Below the pieces are notes generated by a model that worked only from the letters and a program-made list of their open reading frames with translations, was not told the DNA's origin and did no database searches. A stretch of DNA of 64,000 bases from the NCBI GenBank assembly GCA_025093555.1, contig JAIWNF010000035.1, positions 372,001 through 436,000 of the forward strand, given 5' to 3'. Position numbers and translations under genes: made by a program. The stretch comes from Circinella umbellata (lineage: Eukaryota; Mucoromycota; Mucoromycetes; Mucorales; Lichtheimiaceae). Shown here piece after piece: positions 12,829-23,844 of this stretch; position 1 is the first letter of the stretch; the number at the start of each line of letters is the position of its first letter.

Positions 12829-13356
12829 ATGTGGTCATTTGCAACAAAACAATATCAAGATACAAGAACATCATCATGTCCTTCATTTAAAGCACCTGAT
12901 CCAACCTATACGAATCAAAAAGCATATGATATCTTTCCACCTGATGCCCCACCGGATTATTATTATTATATTAATAGTAATGGAAGCAATACACCTTCAA
13001 GATCAAGTACAGTAATAGGTGATGAATCATGTAGTGGTAGTTCATTTGGAAGTACCATCAAGGGTAAAGGCATAGGTGGTGGAGTAGGAGTAATAGGAGG
13101 ATTATATTCAGAACATATGATCACAATGAAATCAACACCACCACAACAACAATCAGCATGGCTTAAAAGTAGACGACAATTTAGTGCTCGTGGACGTATT
13201 ATTCTTGGTACCTTTGGAATGATTGTATTTTTACTTATATTAGCAGGATTGGTTGTTTGGATTGGTAATGCATTCATTCTTCCACAAGTACCATATACAA
13301 CTAAATATTCACAAAATACAAAGCACATGAATAATAGTATTGAAGACCCTATATAA
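12829..13356 (+). CDS. Single-pass membrane protein, unknown function
   Basis: One open exon of 175 codons starting at an ATG preceded by an A-rich leader. The first 115 residues are hydrophilic, with a Pro/Tyr stretch (PPDAPPDYYYY), Ser-rich and Gly-rich runs and no Cys cluster. Then a basic turn (KSRRQFSARGR) precedes one strong membrane segment (about 124-148, LGTFGMIVFLLILAGLVVW) and a short tail. The shape suggests a type II or tail-anchored-like protein with an N-terminal cytosolic region. No family recognised. PPxY-like elements (PPDY) could bind WW domains, which is speculation. Confidence 0.6.
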   Translation: MWSFATKQYQDTRTSSCPSFKAPDPTYTNQKAYDIFPPDAPPDYYYYINSNGSNTPSRSSTVIGDESCSGSSFGSTIKGKGIGGGVGVIGGLYSEHMITMKSTPPQQQSAWLKSRRQFSARGRIILGTFGMIVFLLILAGLVVWIGNAFILPQVPYTTKYSQNTKHMNNSIEDPI

Positions 13357-13632
13357 AAAAAGAGATTTCTTATATTTATATATATACACTTTTTATCATT
13401 TTGTTATTATTTTGCTACTACTATTCTTAATATACTTATTTATCATTATCATTGTTCTATACGTATTATATATTATTTTTGTACATATAAAGCAAGATGA
13501 ATTTAATTCTATTGTATTTTGAAATCGAAAAAAAAAAGTCAGCCCAATGCGTGAGAAGTTTTTTGTCCCTTTTTTTTTTTTCTCCATACCACCCAAAAAA
13601 AACGGTGTGTGTACTTTATAACATAAATAACA

Positions 13633-14592
13633 ATGCCATCTATTCCAAAAAATACCAATTTATATGACGTATTTCAACTTGATCAAAAAACAGCTACAAT
13701 CAAAGAGATTAAATCACAATATCGTAAACTTGCTTTAAAATTCCATCCAGATAAACAATCTACTTTAGCAACCGATCAAGAAAAACAAAACGCTACTGAA
13801 CAATTTCAACAGCTTGGTATTGCCTATAGTATTCTTAGTGATCCTGCTAAAAAATCACTTTATGATACAACAGGTAGTATTAGTCAAGACGATTCATTAA
13901 AAGGAGATAAAAGTTGGAATGATTACTTTAAAGAATTATGGGATGGTATTGTCAATGAAGAAACAATTAATGAATTTGCTTCCAAATATAAAGGTGAGGA
14001 ATATTCTTTTAAAATTGATAAATTTGTATTTGGAAGATGCAAGATAAGGATGTCTAATATCCCTTAAATAAATTGTCTATTAGGATCTGATGAAGAACAT
14101 AAGGATGTATTAAAAGCATTTAAACAATATAAAGGTGATATGGATAAGATCTTGAGCGTTATTGAATGTAGTGATGCCAAGGATGGTGAACGATTTACTA
14201 CAATTATTCAAAACGCTATTGATGAAGGAAAAGTAACTGTTTTACCATCATTCTCAAAGACAACAACATTTAAAGCACATCAAAAACGAATAAAAGAGCA
14301 ACAACGACGTGAAAAGGAATGGGATAAAAAACAACAACAAAAGAAAAATAAAAAGAAAAATGAAGGAGAGAATGATTTATTGGCACTTATTCAAGCAAAA
14401 CAAAAAGATCGAGTATCTCGTCTTGATGCATTAGCAGATAAAATAGCTAAAAAACATAAGAAAGAGAATGATCTTATTGATAATGGACCATCAGAAGAAG
14501 AATTTCAACGTATTCAAGAAGAAATGTTAAAAAAAAGAAAAAGAAGTACTGAATTATCATCATCGAATGGTAATAAACGAACTAAAAAATAA
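13633..14592 (+). CDS. J-domain protein, DNAJC9-like
   Basis: Two exons (13633-13993 and 14084-14592, 289 residues). The J domain is at residues 8-75, with the catalytic HPD in KFHPDK and the helix IV signature LSDPAKKSLYD. After the intron, the region DVLKAFKQYKGDMDKILSVI and a long basic helix (LLALIQAKQKDRVSRLDALA) end in SEEEFQRIQEEM and a Lys-rich tail, as in DNAJC9. Family knowledge: DNAJC9 is a nuclear co-chaperone that binds histone H3-H4 and recruits Hsp70. The J domain supports Hsp70 stimulation directly. The histone role is inferred from overall layout. Confidence 0.85.
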
Positions 14593-14831
14593 TGCATCTA
14601 CCACTTTCATATATTATTATTATTACTCTATTCATACATCCATTCATTCATTCATTATAATATACAATTAATCATTTCAATCTATCTATCTGTACATAAT
14701 GTATAAAAAAAAAGGCTCAGAATAAATTATTATAATTACTACTATCTTCATATAAATTGTGTCATTTCGAGTCCAGCTGCTTTGATCAGCTTTTCTTTTC
14801 TCTTGTTCATAAAAAAAATAACAATAATAAA

Positions 14832-15903
14832 ATGTCAACTACAGCCTTACTAACAGAATCATCTTCCACATCAGCAACACGTAACGATTCTGATATTGAT
14901 GCTCTTCCATGTATGTTATTATATATTTTTTTTATTGGACATTGTTACTAAACAAAAATATATTATATATCTAATGGTATTCATTATAAAACATTTTACT
15001 TGTTATACAGATGTTGATCGCGAGATCGACGATCCAGGTTCGTTATTTTTTTTTCTGTTCTTTATTCTCTTTCATGTAAAGCATAGAAAATAAAGAGGAA
15101 GAGGAAAGGGAGAAAAAGATACTAATGATATATAAATATATAATAGAAATGAAAGCTACTGTCGAAAGATTGATTGATCAAGAGTTACGACGAATGCGAC
15201 GAAAGCCAGGAAGTGATCGATCACAACTACCCATGGAAGTTGAACTATTTCAAAATAATGATATACTGAAACAAGAATGGGATCGTGTTAAAAAGAAAGA
15301 ACCTTTAAATGCATTGGATTATTCAAGATATGAAATCAAAGCACCAGAAGAAGATGAAGCAGATGAGACTGAATGGAAGAAAGCAGTAGATAATTCAAAA
15401 GCTCAATTAGAATCACAAACCGACAGGTAAAAAGAATAAATTGAATAATCGATTTGAATTTTGTTATTAAATAATATATTTTTATCTAGTATGTTCAATT
15501 TGGAATTATTGGCAAAATTTGGGCCCAACGCATGGCGTGTACATAACTATCAATTAGAAGGAGAACTTAAACAATTACAACAAACAACAAGTGAATATAG
15601 AGATGCTGTATTAAGAATCAATCGTGAACGAAAGGCAGATCAGGTAATTAATAATAAATACACTGTTCTAGACGAGCATAAAAATTTCATTAGTTAGAAA
15701 CAAGATTAGTAATCTATTATTGTTTTTTTTTGTCTATTAAATAGACACAAGCTGGTGGATCACTTCGAACTTTAGAAAATAAATGGTCTGATTTGATTTC
15801 ACAAAATCTTCAAGTTGATATCGCTTCTTCAGCACTTGAACAAGAAGTAGAGGAATTGAGACGATACCGTGCATCATTGAAAGCAAAGGCTGAACAAAAT
15901 TAA
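14832..15903 (+). CDS. Pre-mRNA-splicing factor SPF27 / BCAS2 family
   Basis: Five exons in phase: 14832-14910, 15011-15037 (only 27 bp), 15147-15426, 15490-15643 and 15745-15903, giving 232 residues, close to the family norm. Diagnostic stretches are DALPYVDREIDDP, VERLIDQELRRM, FGPNAWRVHNYQLE and the C-terminal coiled coil ending RRYRASLKAKAE. Family knowledge: SPF27 (Cwf7 in fission yeast) is a core subunit of the Prp19/NineTeen complex needed for spliceosome activation. The tiny second exon makes automated prediction error-prone. Confidence 0.9.
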
Positions 15904-18486
15904 TAAAAATAAAAAGTTATTTATCTTTATCTGATTATTCCGAGGACTTTTTTTTTTGGAGGAAAGGATTGAGTAACTTTCTTGTACATTTATAAACAAA
16001 ATGATACATTGATATTATAATAGGAAGAATAAAGAAAGAAAGAAAGAAAGGTGGAAAAGGGATGATTATATTCTACGTCTTGTCAGGTGATTGATCATTA
16101 TCAGCTGTTTTTATGTAATAGTTTTGTTAGTTACAGCAGCTTTGGCACCAACCTTTTTCTCCGTTGTACTATCTACTTATTTACTTTGATTGTTGATGCT
16201 TGTACTAAATTTTCTCAACTAACTGCTGTACTTTGACATCTTATTCTTTTCGCTTAGTTTTAGCTCTAGTACCACTATAGTATTGAAGGCAAATATTGCT
16301 GATACATGAAATCCTACAACTGAAAATACGTCTTTTTGAATCTATAGAATTGGTTAACACTTTTTTTCGATTTATGAGTGAATAACTATCCGAATGTCAC
16401 TTTTTCATCAAGTGATAATATTAGCATTAAGTGTATCTCATTCTCTAATTATATTTGCAGGTAAGTGTATTAGCCGATACAAAAAGAAAGAAAATGAATC
16501 AGTACTTATCATACCAGTCTATAGCAATGACGACCTTGGCACATTTTTAATACGTAATGATCAACGTAGTAACATATTACTTTACCTCATGTCTTTTGAA
16601 AAGATGGTTCAGTCTCTCAAATAATTTTAATAATTATACGAGTGGAACTCTTTATATTCAATCTCATAGCAATCTTCATCAGTTGCTAATTAAACAAACT
16701 GCAGTTTGAGTAGATGTGGGTGGATTACAGACGAAACCCCCGCAAGCAATATCAACTTAACTATAATTTGTGTTTTCGAATCCTTCCCTTGTTGAGTTTA
16801 CAGCAAAAGTTACCAGCAGCATTGTTCTTTTTAAGTGACATATCATAGCTTAAAGAATAAAGCTACAGCAAGTTTGAAAAGTAACGATAATTTCAAGACC
16901 TGTTGCCATTTTGACAAAGCTATAACATAAATGATTAAATTCATTTCAAGTCCACACCACGGTAAATAAAAATGAGTCTACTAGAATGCACAATAGGAAG
17001 AACATGTGGAACAAAAAACTTACTGTTTTTCGATATGTTGCTTAGTATTCACCATTATATCTGAACTAATAAGTGCAAAATATAATTAATTACAAACCGA
17101 TTTGAATTTTACTTTTTGTGAAGGCATTTTTTTTTGTTGGGTTTTTTTGTTTTTTTATGGTGTGTTTTACGTCAAGTATCGAAGCTTTTTTTGTTTTCTG
17201 GTTGTTTCTTTTTATTATTGTTGTCCTGATTACTACCAGTGGTAGTAATATATATAGAATGGAAGGGACTTATAATATTAGAAAACAATAATTACTTTTA
17301 TTGTCATTTCATTCTGTAGTTGACTCGTGGTTTTTTGTTGTTTATCATCAATACGTTGACTTTGCCACGGCCCCATATCATCGTTCTCTTTTTTTAGAAT
17401 AACAGTAGACATATTGAGTTAAATTTGAAATTACTACTATTTAATTATTGGACTCCATTATTCAGATGGGATTTTTTTGCATTTAATAATGTTATTATAT
17501 CGAGAAATAGCATTTGGCTGTTGAGTATTGCACTATGTCTCGGAATAGTATCATAATATATTTGATCGAGGTTGCTTCTTAGTAATTTGAATGAATAGCC
17601 GCTTTATAAGCATAATGGTCTTTGCTGTTTGCTACTGCTAACACTAAAAGCATCAAACAGTTTCTGGTGTTTTTTTTTTGTTTGTTATTATAATATGTAG
17701 CGGCTTCTATTGCTGCTATTATTACGTTATTTAAAGCAAAGAATTGTTTATATATTGAGTGAAATTTTGATCCAATTATTATTTCTTGCCAAAACTTTGT
17801 TAACGTTTATAGTCTCCTTGTTATAGTATTGAGCTTGGTACAATCATTGTTTTTATAACTGTTCCATATTAATAAAGTGCAATAAGTGCTAAAAATAGGT
17901 TTACTCTACTCTTCTTGAGAAGCTTTGAATAGATTTTTAAAGTTATCAATGGATCTCTATTTTATGTTCGCAATAAGAACAAATCTGTAAATAAGTCTGT
18001 ACATTCTGATCACTTGAATGACGACGATTTTTTTTCACTTGAATACTAGTTAAAAATGACAAGATCTTATTAAATTGTGTATACAGGAAAATTATGATGA
18101 ATTTTTTGAGGGTTATTTTTTTTAAGATCCAACATCGTGCGATGGGAGCTGCATAAATTTTTTTAAGGTCCCGAGTAAAAGCATTTTGTGTTACTTTTAC
18201 CAAACAAACACCACACTTTTAATAACAATAGCCTAATTCTTTTTTTAAGTGTACAAAAATTAACTATCTATAATGCTTAGTCTAAAATTTATTATTTTTC
18301 TCGACGGCCAAAAAAAAAAAAAGGTGTACTATTACTGTATGTACGTAAAAAAAGTTATATATATATATATATATGCGTGTGTGTGTGAGATAATGGTGAA
18401 AAGCAAGAGATAGGGAGAATATGTGATTTTGAATAAAAAGATGTGTAGATATAATAAAAAAGTAACAGCTGGCCATTACTCTGTAT
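15904..18486. other. 2.6-kb gene-free, T-rich region
   Basis: No ORF here has a recognisable domain or a spliceable partner. A GAAA/AAAG tract lies near 16034-16048, many T runs lie between 17100 and 17700, and a TA microsatellite is at 18358-18374. ORFs at 16394-16624 (+) and 17946-18203 (-) look random. This could be a long 3' region, a non-coding transcript or a fully decayed insert. Confidence 0.5.
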
Positions 18487-20021
18487 TTATGCATTTGTTG
18501 GTTCGAGATTTTGAAGTGGCATGAATCGACCTCGACTATTATTATTTCCCTTCAATAATCCTGATAATGCTGCCAATCCATTCGCTCGTTTTTGTCTTCG
18601 CGCAAACCAAACAAAACCAATACATAATAGGACGGTCACCATGACAACAAAATAAATATGACTGAATGATCCATTATCACTGTCATCACTGTTTTCGTCT
18701 TTCAGGTCATCGCTTTCGACATCATCCATTACTGCCGATTTAGATGACTCAGCTTCTTTCGCCTTTTTATCCATAATTTCTTTCACTGCTTTGTCAATAG
18801 CACCTGTATTAGCTTGTGCTATATAAGTAGGTGATTGAAATCGTTTATCATTTTCAATTGTTTTCTTTACTTCATCAACAGGTGGTAATGATACTACAGG
18901 TTCTAAAGATCCTGATAACAAAATGCTATTGGCAATAGCACGATGGGCACCTAAAAATAGAAAATAGATCATGAGTTCTTTTTGCCCTCCATTCATTTAT
19001 CCTCAGCACTGTCTCTCTCATTAAATAAATTTCTCAATTTTGTAGTAATGTGGTTTACCTCCTGTCAGATGGACCTTGTCCCACCATAAATACTCATCCA
19101 ATCCATCCGTACATTGACCTTGACATTCATCCCAATAAGCATGACTGGCATCTTTAAATCCGAATTTTGAAGGATTTTCCACCAAGTCATTTACCATGGA
19201 ATGTACATCTACTAAATCCATTTCCAATGCTCGATAATGTTTGTTGAGACTCGTTACACTTTTGGATAATCGTTCATTTAATGCTTCTGTCGCTTCTTTT
19301 CTTTTTTCATCACCATTAAAATACGGCATTTTTTCCATAGGTGGTATATTGATGACTAAGTAACGATTACTACCAAATACTTTTCGAACATTTCGCTAAA
19401 GAGTATAAATATATGAATTAAAATTATATTCTTCTTCGTACTTTTTTCGTCGTTGTACATATATATATATCCTCAAATTAAATATTTTTACCATTTGTGT
19501 ACTGATACAATCCACTATATCACCCCATAAAGAGGTACCGTTTTCTTGTTTGAATGCTAAATCAATATCATTTAATCCAACCCAAAATGCATATACAGTT
19601 TCATTTGGCTCCAAATTTAATTGTTCATTATAATACATGTCAATTTGATCTTTTATACTTGGCATAGCGTTACTTGTATCGCTTGCGAATAAATCATTAT
19701 CGCATACTGCTCCGTTATATGCAAAACTATATATGGATGCATCCCAGCCTACTGCTAAGTTTTCACTCCAAAAAGGCCCATTGCTTAATCGTTGCAAATT
19801 ACCCACATCTATGGTTAAATAAAAATAAAAAGGACGATCGATGAAAATAGAAATGTCTTTAGTTTGATGAACTTTCTTTTTTTATTATTATTTCTTTAAA
19901 AGTTCTTTCCTTTCTAACCTGAATATGAATCACCAAATACAACAAGATTTTTTACACTAGATGCAATGGATTGTTGCCAAAAGAGACTAGTAAGTCCAAT
20001 GACAATCGGTAATAATAACAT
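18487..20021 (-). CDS. GDSL-family esterase/lipase with C-terminal membrane anchor
   Basis: Four exons in phase (20021-19919, 19808-19492, 19395-19059 and 18950-18487), 406 residues. The N-terminus is a signal peptide (LLLPIVIGLTSLFW) followed at once by block I, VVFGDSYSD, with the nucleophilic Ser. Block III is WVGLNDID (Gly and Asn of the oxyanion hole). Block V is DKVHLTGGAHR with the catalytic Asp and His, completed across the last intron. The C-terminal 150 residues are acidic, then one membrane segment (HIYFVVMVTVLLCIGFVWFA) and a short basic tail. Family knowledge: SGNH hydrolases cleave acyl esters of lipids or sugars. The anchor suggests action at the cell surface or in the secretory pathway. 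Confidence 0.85.
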
Positions 20022-20231
20022 GTTTTTTTTTTCCAAAAAAAAAAAAAAAAAAAGAATAGAGTAGAAAAGATATCTCCAGAAATTGGCAACTGCTGGATGG
20101 AAACCCCACTGTCGGATTCTATCTCGGATCGAAGATTTCGCCGCTACCGATTAGGGTAACTCTGGTTTTTTATTTTATGTCACAGAAACCCATTTTCTTG
20201 AAGATATACAACTTTTTGATAATAAACAGCC

Positions 20232-21326
20232 ATGTCACAGGTCTGTTCCAATTGTTTACAAACACGCGACATTATTCATTTTCAAGGTATATATTATTTA
20301 TTTTTTTAATTGGCTTAAAAATTGAAAGTATGGTAAAAAAAAAAAAAAAAAAAAAAAAAGGTAGAGCTAACGAAACCCTTTTTTATAGAACCTACACGTA
20401 GTTACAAAACTTGTGATAAATGTCGAACGAATCGAAAAAGAAGAAGAACTCATTCTTCTACTTCTGATGTACAACAACAAACCAATGAATTAATACCCAC
20501 TATTAACAGCAATAATAATAGTAACAATACCAATACCAATGACATTAGTGGCAGCAGTAGCATGAGTAATAGTGATAATAAGAATAATAAGAATAATACG
20601 ATACCTTTGGTGACTCTTGAAAATTTGAATGAAAACTTTGCAGCATTAACTATGCATCAAGTAGAAGGATATGATTATGAAGCACGAATTAGTTTAAATG
20701 ATACTTTACTTGGATTAAATGATATGGATATTGCGAAACTATTATGCCACAAATTGGGTGAATGTGATACATACAAATACATATTGAAAACAGTCAATCC
20801 ATCGACAGCACGTAAAGGAGTAGCAAGTTTTTATGCTAATTGTTCTCAATCGATGGCACTTGCTAAATCGAAATCCAATAATGACACAACTTCTCCAGAT
20901 CAACAACAACAAAGACGACGGAATAGTAAACAACGAAAACGATTTGATTGTAAGGGACGTGTATCAGCAAGTATTGATCGTATTGCAAGACAAGCCCATG
21001 TAATAATACAGCATGATATACGACATGAACCTCCAGAACCTTCACGAAAAACACCCAATGAAGTACGAGCATTAATTCAAAGAGAGACGATAATAACAGG
21101 TCGATCAGCAAAAGATATTCATGCAGATGTACGACAACAATTTCCGAATTTAAATATTACACCTGCTCAAGTTTATTATTGGTGGCGTGAATTTAAACAA
21201 GAAGTAGCTGAAATGAGTTCAACTATTACGAATATGGATACAATATCATCATCCACTGTTGATAATAATAATAATAATAACACTGTTGTTGACTTAATTA
21301 CAAAGAGACCAAAAACTTGTGAATGA
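20232..21326 (+). CDS. Zinc-finger DNA-binding protein, probably transposase-derived
   Basis: Exon 1 (20232-20286) gives a CSNC pair. Exon 2 (20389-21326) brings CDKC, so splicing assembles a four-Cys zinc finger (CxxC-x18-CxxC), followed by RTNRKRRRTH. After an Asn-rich linker, residues 110-195 and 200-300 contain RFDCKGRV, HVIIQHDIRHEPP, VRALIQRE and PAQVYYWWREF. This resembles the N-terminal zinc-binding and helix-turn-helix part of MULE-type transposases (F.C.G...H...H then a helical repeat ending YxWW). No catalytic DDE domain follows, and the ORF ends with an Asn run. A domesticated regulator is the best reading. The exact family is inference. Confidence 0.65.
20335..20359. repeat. 25-nt poly(A) tract inside an intron
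   Basis: Uninterrupted A run within the 20287-20388 intron of the zinc-finger gene. Its length is likely to vary and to cause sequencing error. Confidence 0.8.
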
Positions 21327-22713
21327 ATAATGATAATTAAATTAATTTACATCTTCCCCCATTCTCTTCTCATCTGTCTTTTATAAACAATCCCGCTCTC
21401 TCTTTTCTGTACATAAAACAAACACCTTATTAATCAATAATGAAATATCAAATTGCATATATTATATATGCTATATGCTATTAATAACAGCATATTTCAT
21501 CGTAAAATGAAAAAAAAAAGCATCGTATCTTTCGATGTCAAATATTTTTACATGTTTAGATCTTTCAAAATGACAAATCTATAATTTGAACATAGTATAA
21601 TGATAAACCTAAATATCGAAAATACAGCTTTTTGAGATACACATGATCAGGTAAGTTCAAAAATCCTTTTACTTCATCACAACAGCTGTAAATTTCCATC
21701 ACGTAAGTTTTTAACGTCTTCAAATAAAATAACCTTGTTATTATGCAAACAGAGGAATTTTTGATTTCTAATAGCATATAGGATTTGGGCGTTAATTTTT
21801 GTGATTCAGAACACTTTGGGGAAAAAGGAAAACCCTTTCGGTTTAGCGATAACTGCAACTTATCGAATTACTATATTACCAACATAAAGTAATTCTTTAC
21901 AAAGTGTAACATTCAGGGATTTGATCTCAAGTTTGACGATATGATGTTCGGTACAAGTTAACAGCAAAGTCAAATTACCCGTTTGATAATGTTGCCACAA
22001 AAGATTCTTATCTCAACTATATATATTGTCCCAGGCGATGTTGCAGTTACACAGAGTGTTGCTAGGTCTTTGGATACCTTGAGCATCAAAGTTTAGTATT
22101 GCATGTACAACATGGATACCTTGGTGATACTGTTGAATCATTTGTTCCAATCTGATTTATGCTTCCTCATATCGTTGCTCCAATATCATTTTATCCCTCT
22201 TTCTGGATAGTCTCATATCATTTTTGTAAAATATCAAAAGACGTCTAGTATAAAGCTCTCCAATACCTAGGTATCCGATCACTGGTATTAATATTAGATT
22301 TATTATAGACTCGGTATCGCGTAGACCAGATTTTCAACATCTCCGTTGCAAGCTACGCGAATATCAACAAGAAGATCGCTTTTGCAATGGAATCGTCAAG
22401 ATCAAGTGAACTAATCATGATTGAGTCCGTTATAGCTTGCTTCTTTATACGCGCTTCTGCTTTGCTCGAAAATTCCTTGACAAGGATCACGCACCATATA
22501 AACCACCAACAAAAGTAAATGAATTTGATAAACGAGCGTGTTGTTGTTGCGGTCTCTTTCGGCAGTGTCCAAAGATGCTTTTTGTCAAGGATAAACAAAG
22601 GAAGGAGAAAATAAAAATGTTGAAAAAATAGAAAAAAACAAAAACCGCGCTACCAATTTCCACCTTTCTTTTTTTCTTCGTTTCTTAAACTTACTCGCAT
22701 ATATACATATATA
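21327..22713. other. Intergenic region with a possible decayed minus-strand gene
   Basis: On the minus strand between about 22600 and 21560 there are stretches of plausible protein in changing frames, for example ELYTRRLLIFYKNDMRLSRK, a Leu-rich block with LTLLLTC and IVKLEIKSLNV, and a 97-codon ORF (21858-21565). Their Leu spacing could be a dead F-box/LRR relative of the gene at the window start, but no motif is decisive. Confidence 0.3.
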
Positions 22714-23844
22714 ATGACATCCATAGTTAATTCATTAGCAGTACCTTCAACATATCGTGATCAACTTTATCAGGTATATTGTTAATAACAAGAGAATGTT
22801 GATTACATTGAAAACTTAATATATTTTATATAAAATAACATTATTTTTTTATTTTCTTTCTTTGATATAATAGGGATCGTCAAATCAGTTTGTTAACGAT
22901 CTGACGACTACTACCACGCTCTATGTTGGTAACCTTTCTTTCTATACAACTGAAGAACAAATCTATGAACTTTTTTCCAAATGTGGTGAAATCAAACGTA
23001 TTATTATGGGTTTGGATCGAAATCAGAAGACCCCATGTGGTTTTTGTTTTGTAGAGTAAGCTCCTCTTTCTCTCTTTTTTAACCTTGAGAAAATTATGCA
23101 ATACCATTATTATAAATATTGAGACGTCATAAACTTTCCAATCGATATGGCTTGCTTACATATTCTTAAAAAAACCTGAAACAAACACGCTTTATTGTTA
23201 AATAGATATTATCATCGCAACGATGCGTTGGATTGTATGAAATATGTAAATGGTACAAAACTTGATGAACGTGTGATACGATGTGACTTAGATCCTGGAT
23301 TTAAAGAAGGTAGACAATTCGGTCGTGGTAAAAGTGGTGGTCAAGTACGTGATGAATATCGTACCGAATTCGACCCAGGTCGTGGTGGATGGGGTCATCG
23401 TATGCGTTTCCAACTTGAACGGGAACGTGAACAGAAATTGAAGGATACTTATGAACCTATCAAGGAAATTCCATCTGGTGCTGAACAATACAAGAATCGT
23501 ATTTCTGATAATTCGGGTAATTCAAATTATAAGAGATTGTTTTTATTGTGGGAGATTTGGAGGAGGTTAAACTGCAAAAATACTCATGTTTCAATCAAAA
23601 CTTTTCCAATTTTCAAACAATAGGTTCTCGTAAACGTGAACGTGATTCAGAAGATGATTCGGAAAGAAAACGATTAAAGGAACAGGTAAATTAATATATA
23701 TAATAAAAAATGACTTCATTTTAACTAGAAAAATCGTGAAAACACGAGGTCCTATTTGGAAAAGAACTAATCAGATGTATATTCATTTTTGTTTTACAGA
23801 ATCCAAGATTCAGAGAAAATGATGAGGATGATGATGATGAATAA
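22714..23844 (+). CDS. NCBP2: Nuclear cap-binding protein subunit 2 (CBP20)
   Basis: Five exons in phase (22714-22773, 22874-23055, 23206-23516, 23624-23685, 23800-23844), 219 residues. One RRM spans about residues 34-115, with RNP2 [11 protein letters not shown] and RNP1 CGFCFVEYY. The cap-binding signature at the C-terminal edge, [20 protein letters not shown], is nearly invariant in CBP20. The tail is charged, ending in an acidic DEDDDDE run. Family knowledge: with CBP80 it binds the m7G cap of nascent transcripts and links capping to splicing and export. Confidence 0.95.

Noticed and set aside
16394..16624. 76-codon plus-strand ORF with a hydrophobic start
   Set aside because: The apparent signal peptide is followed by random sequence. 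No partner exons.
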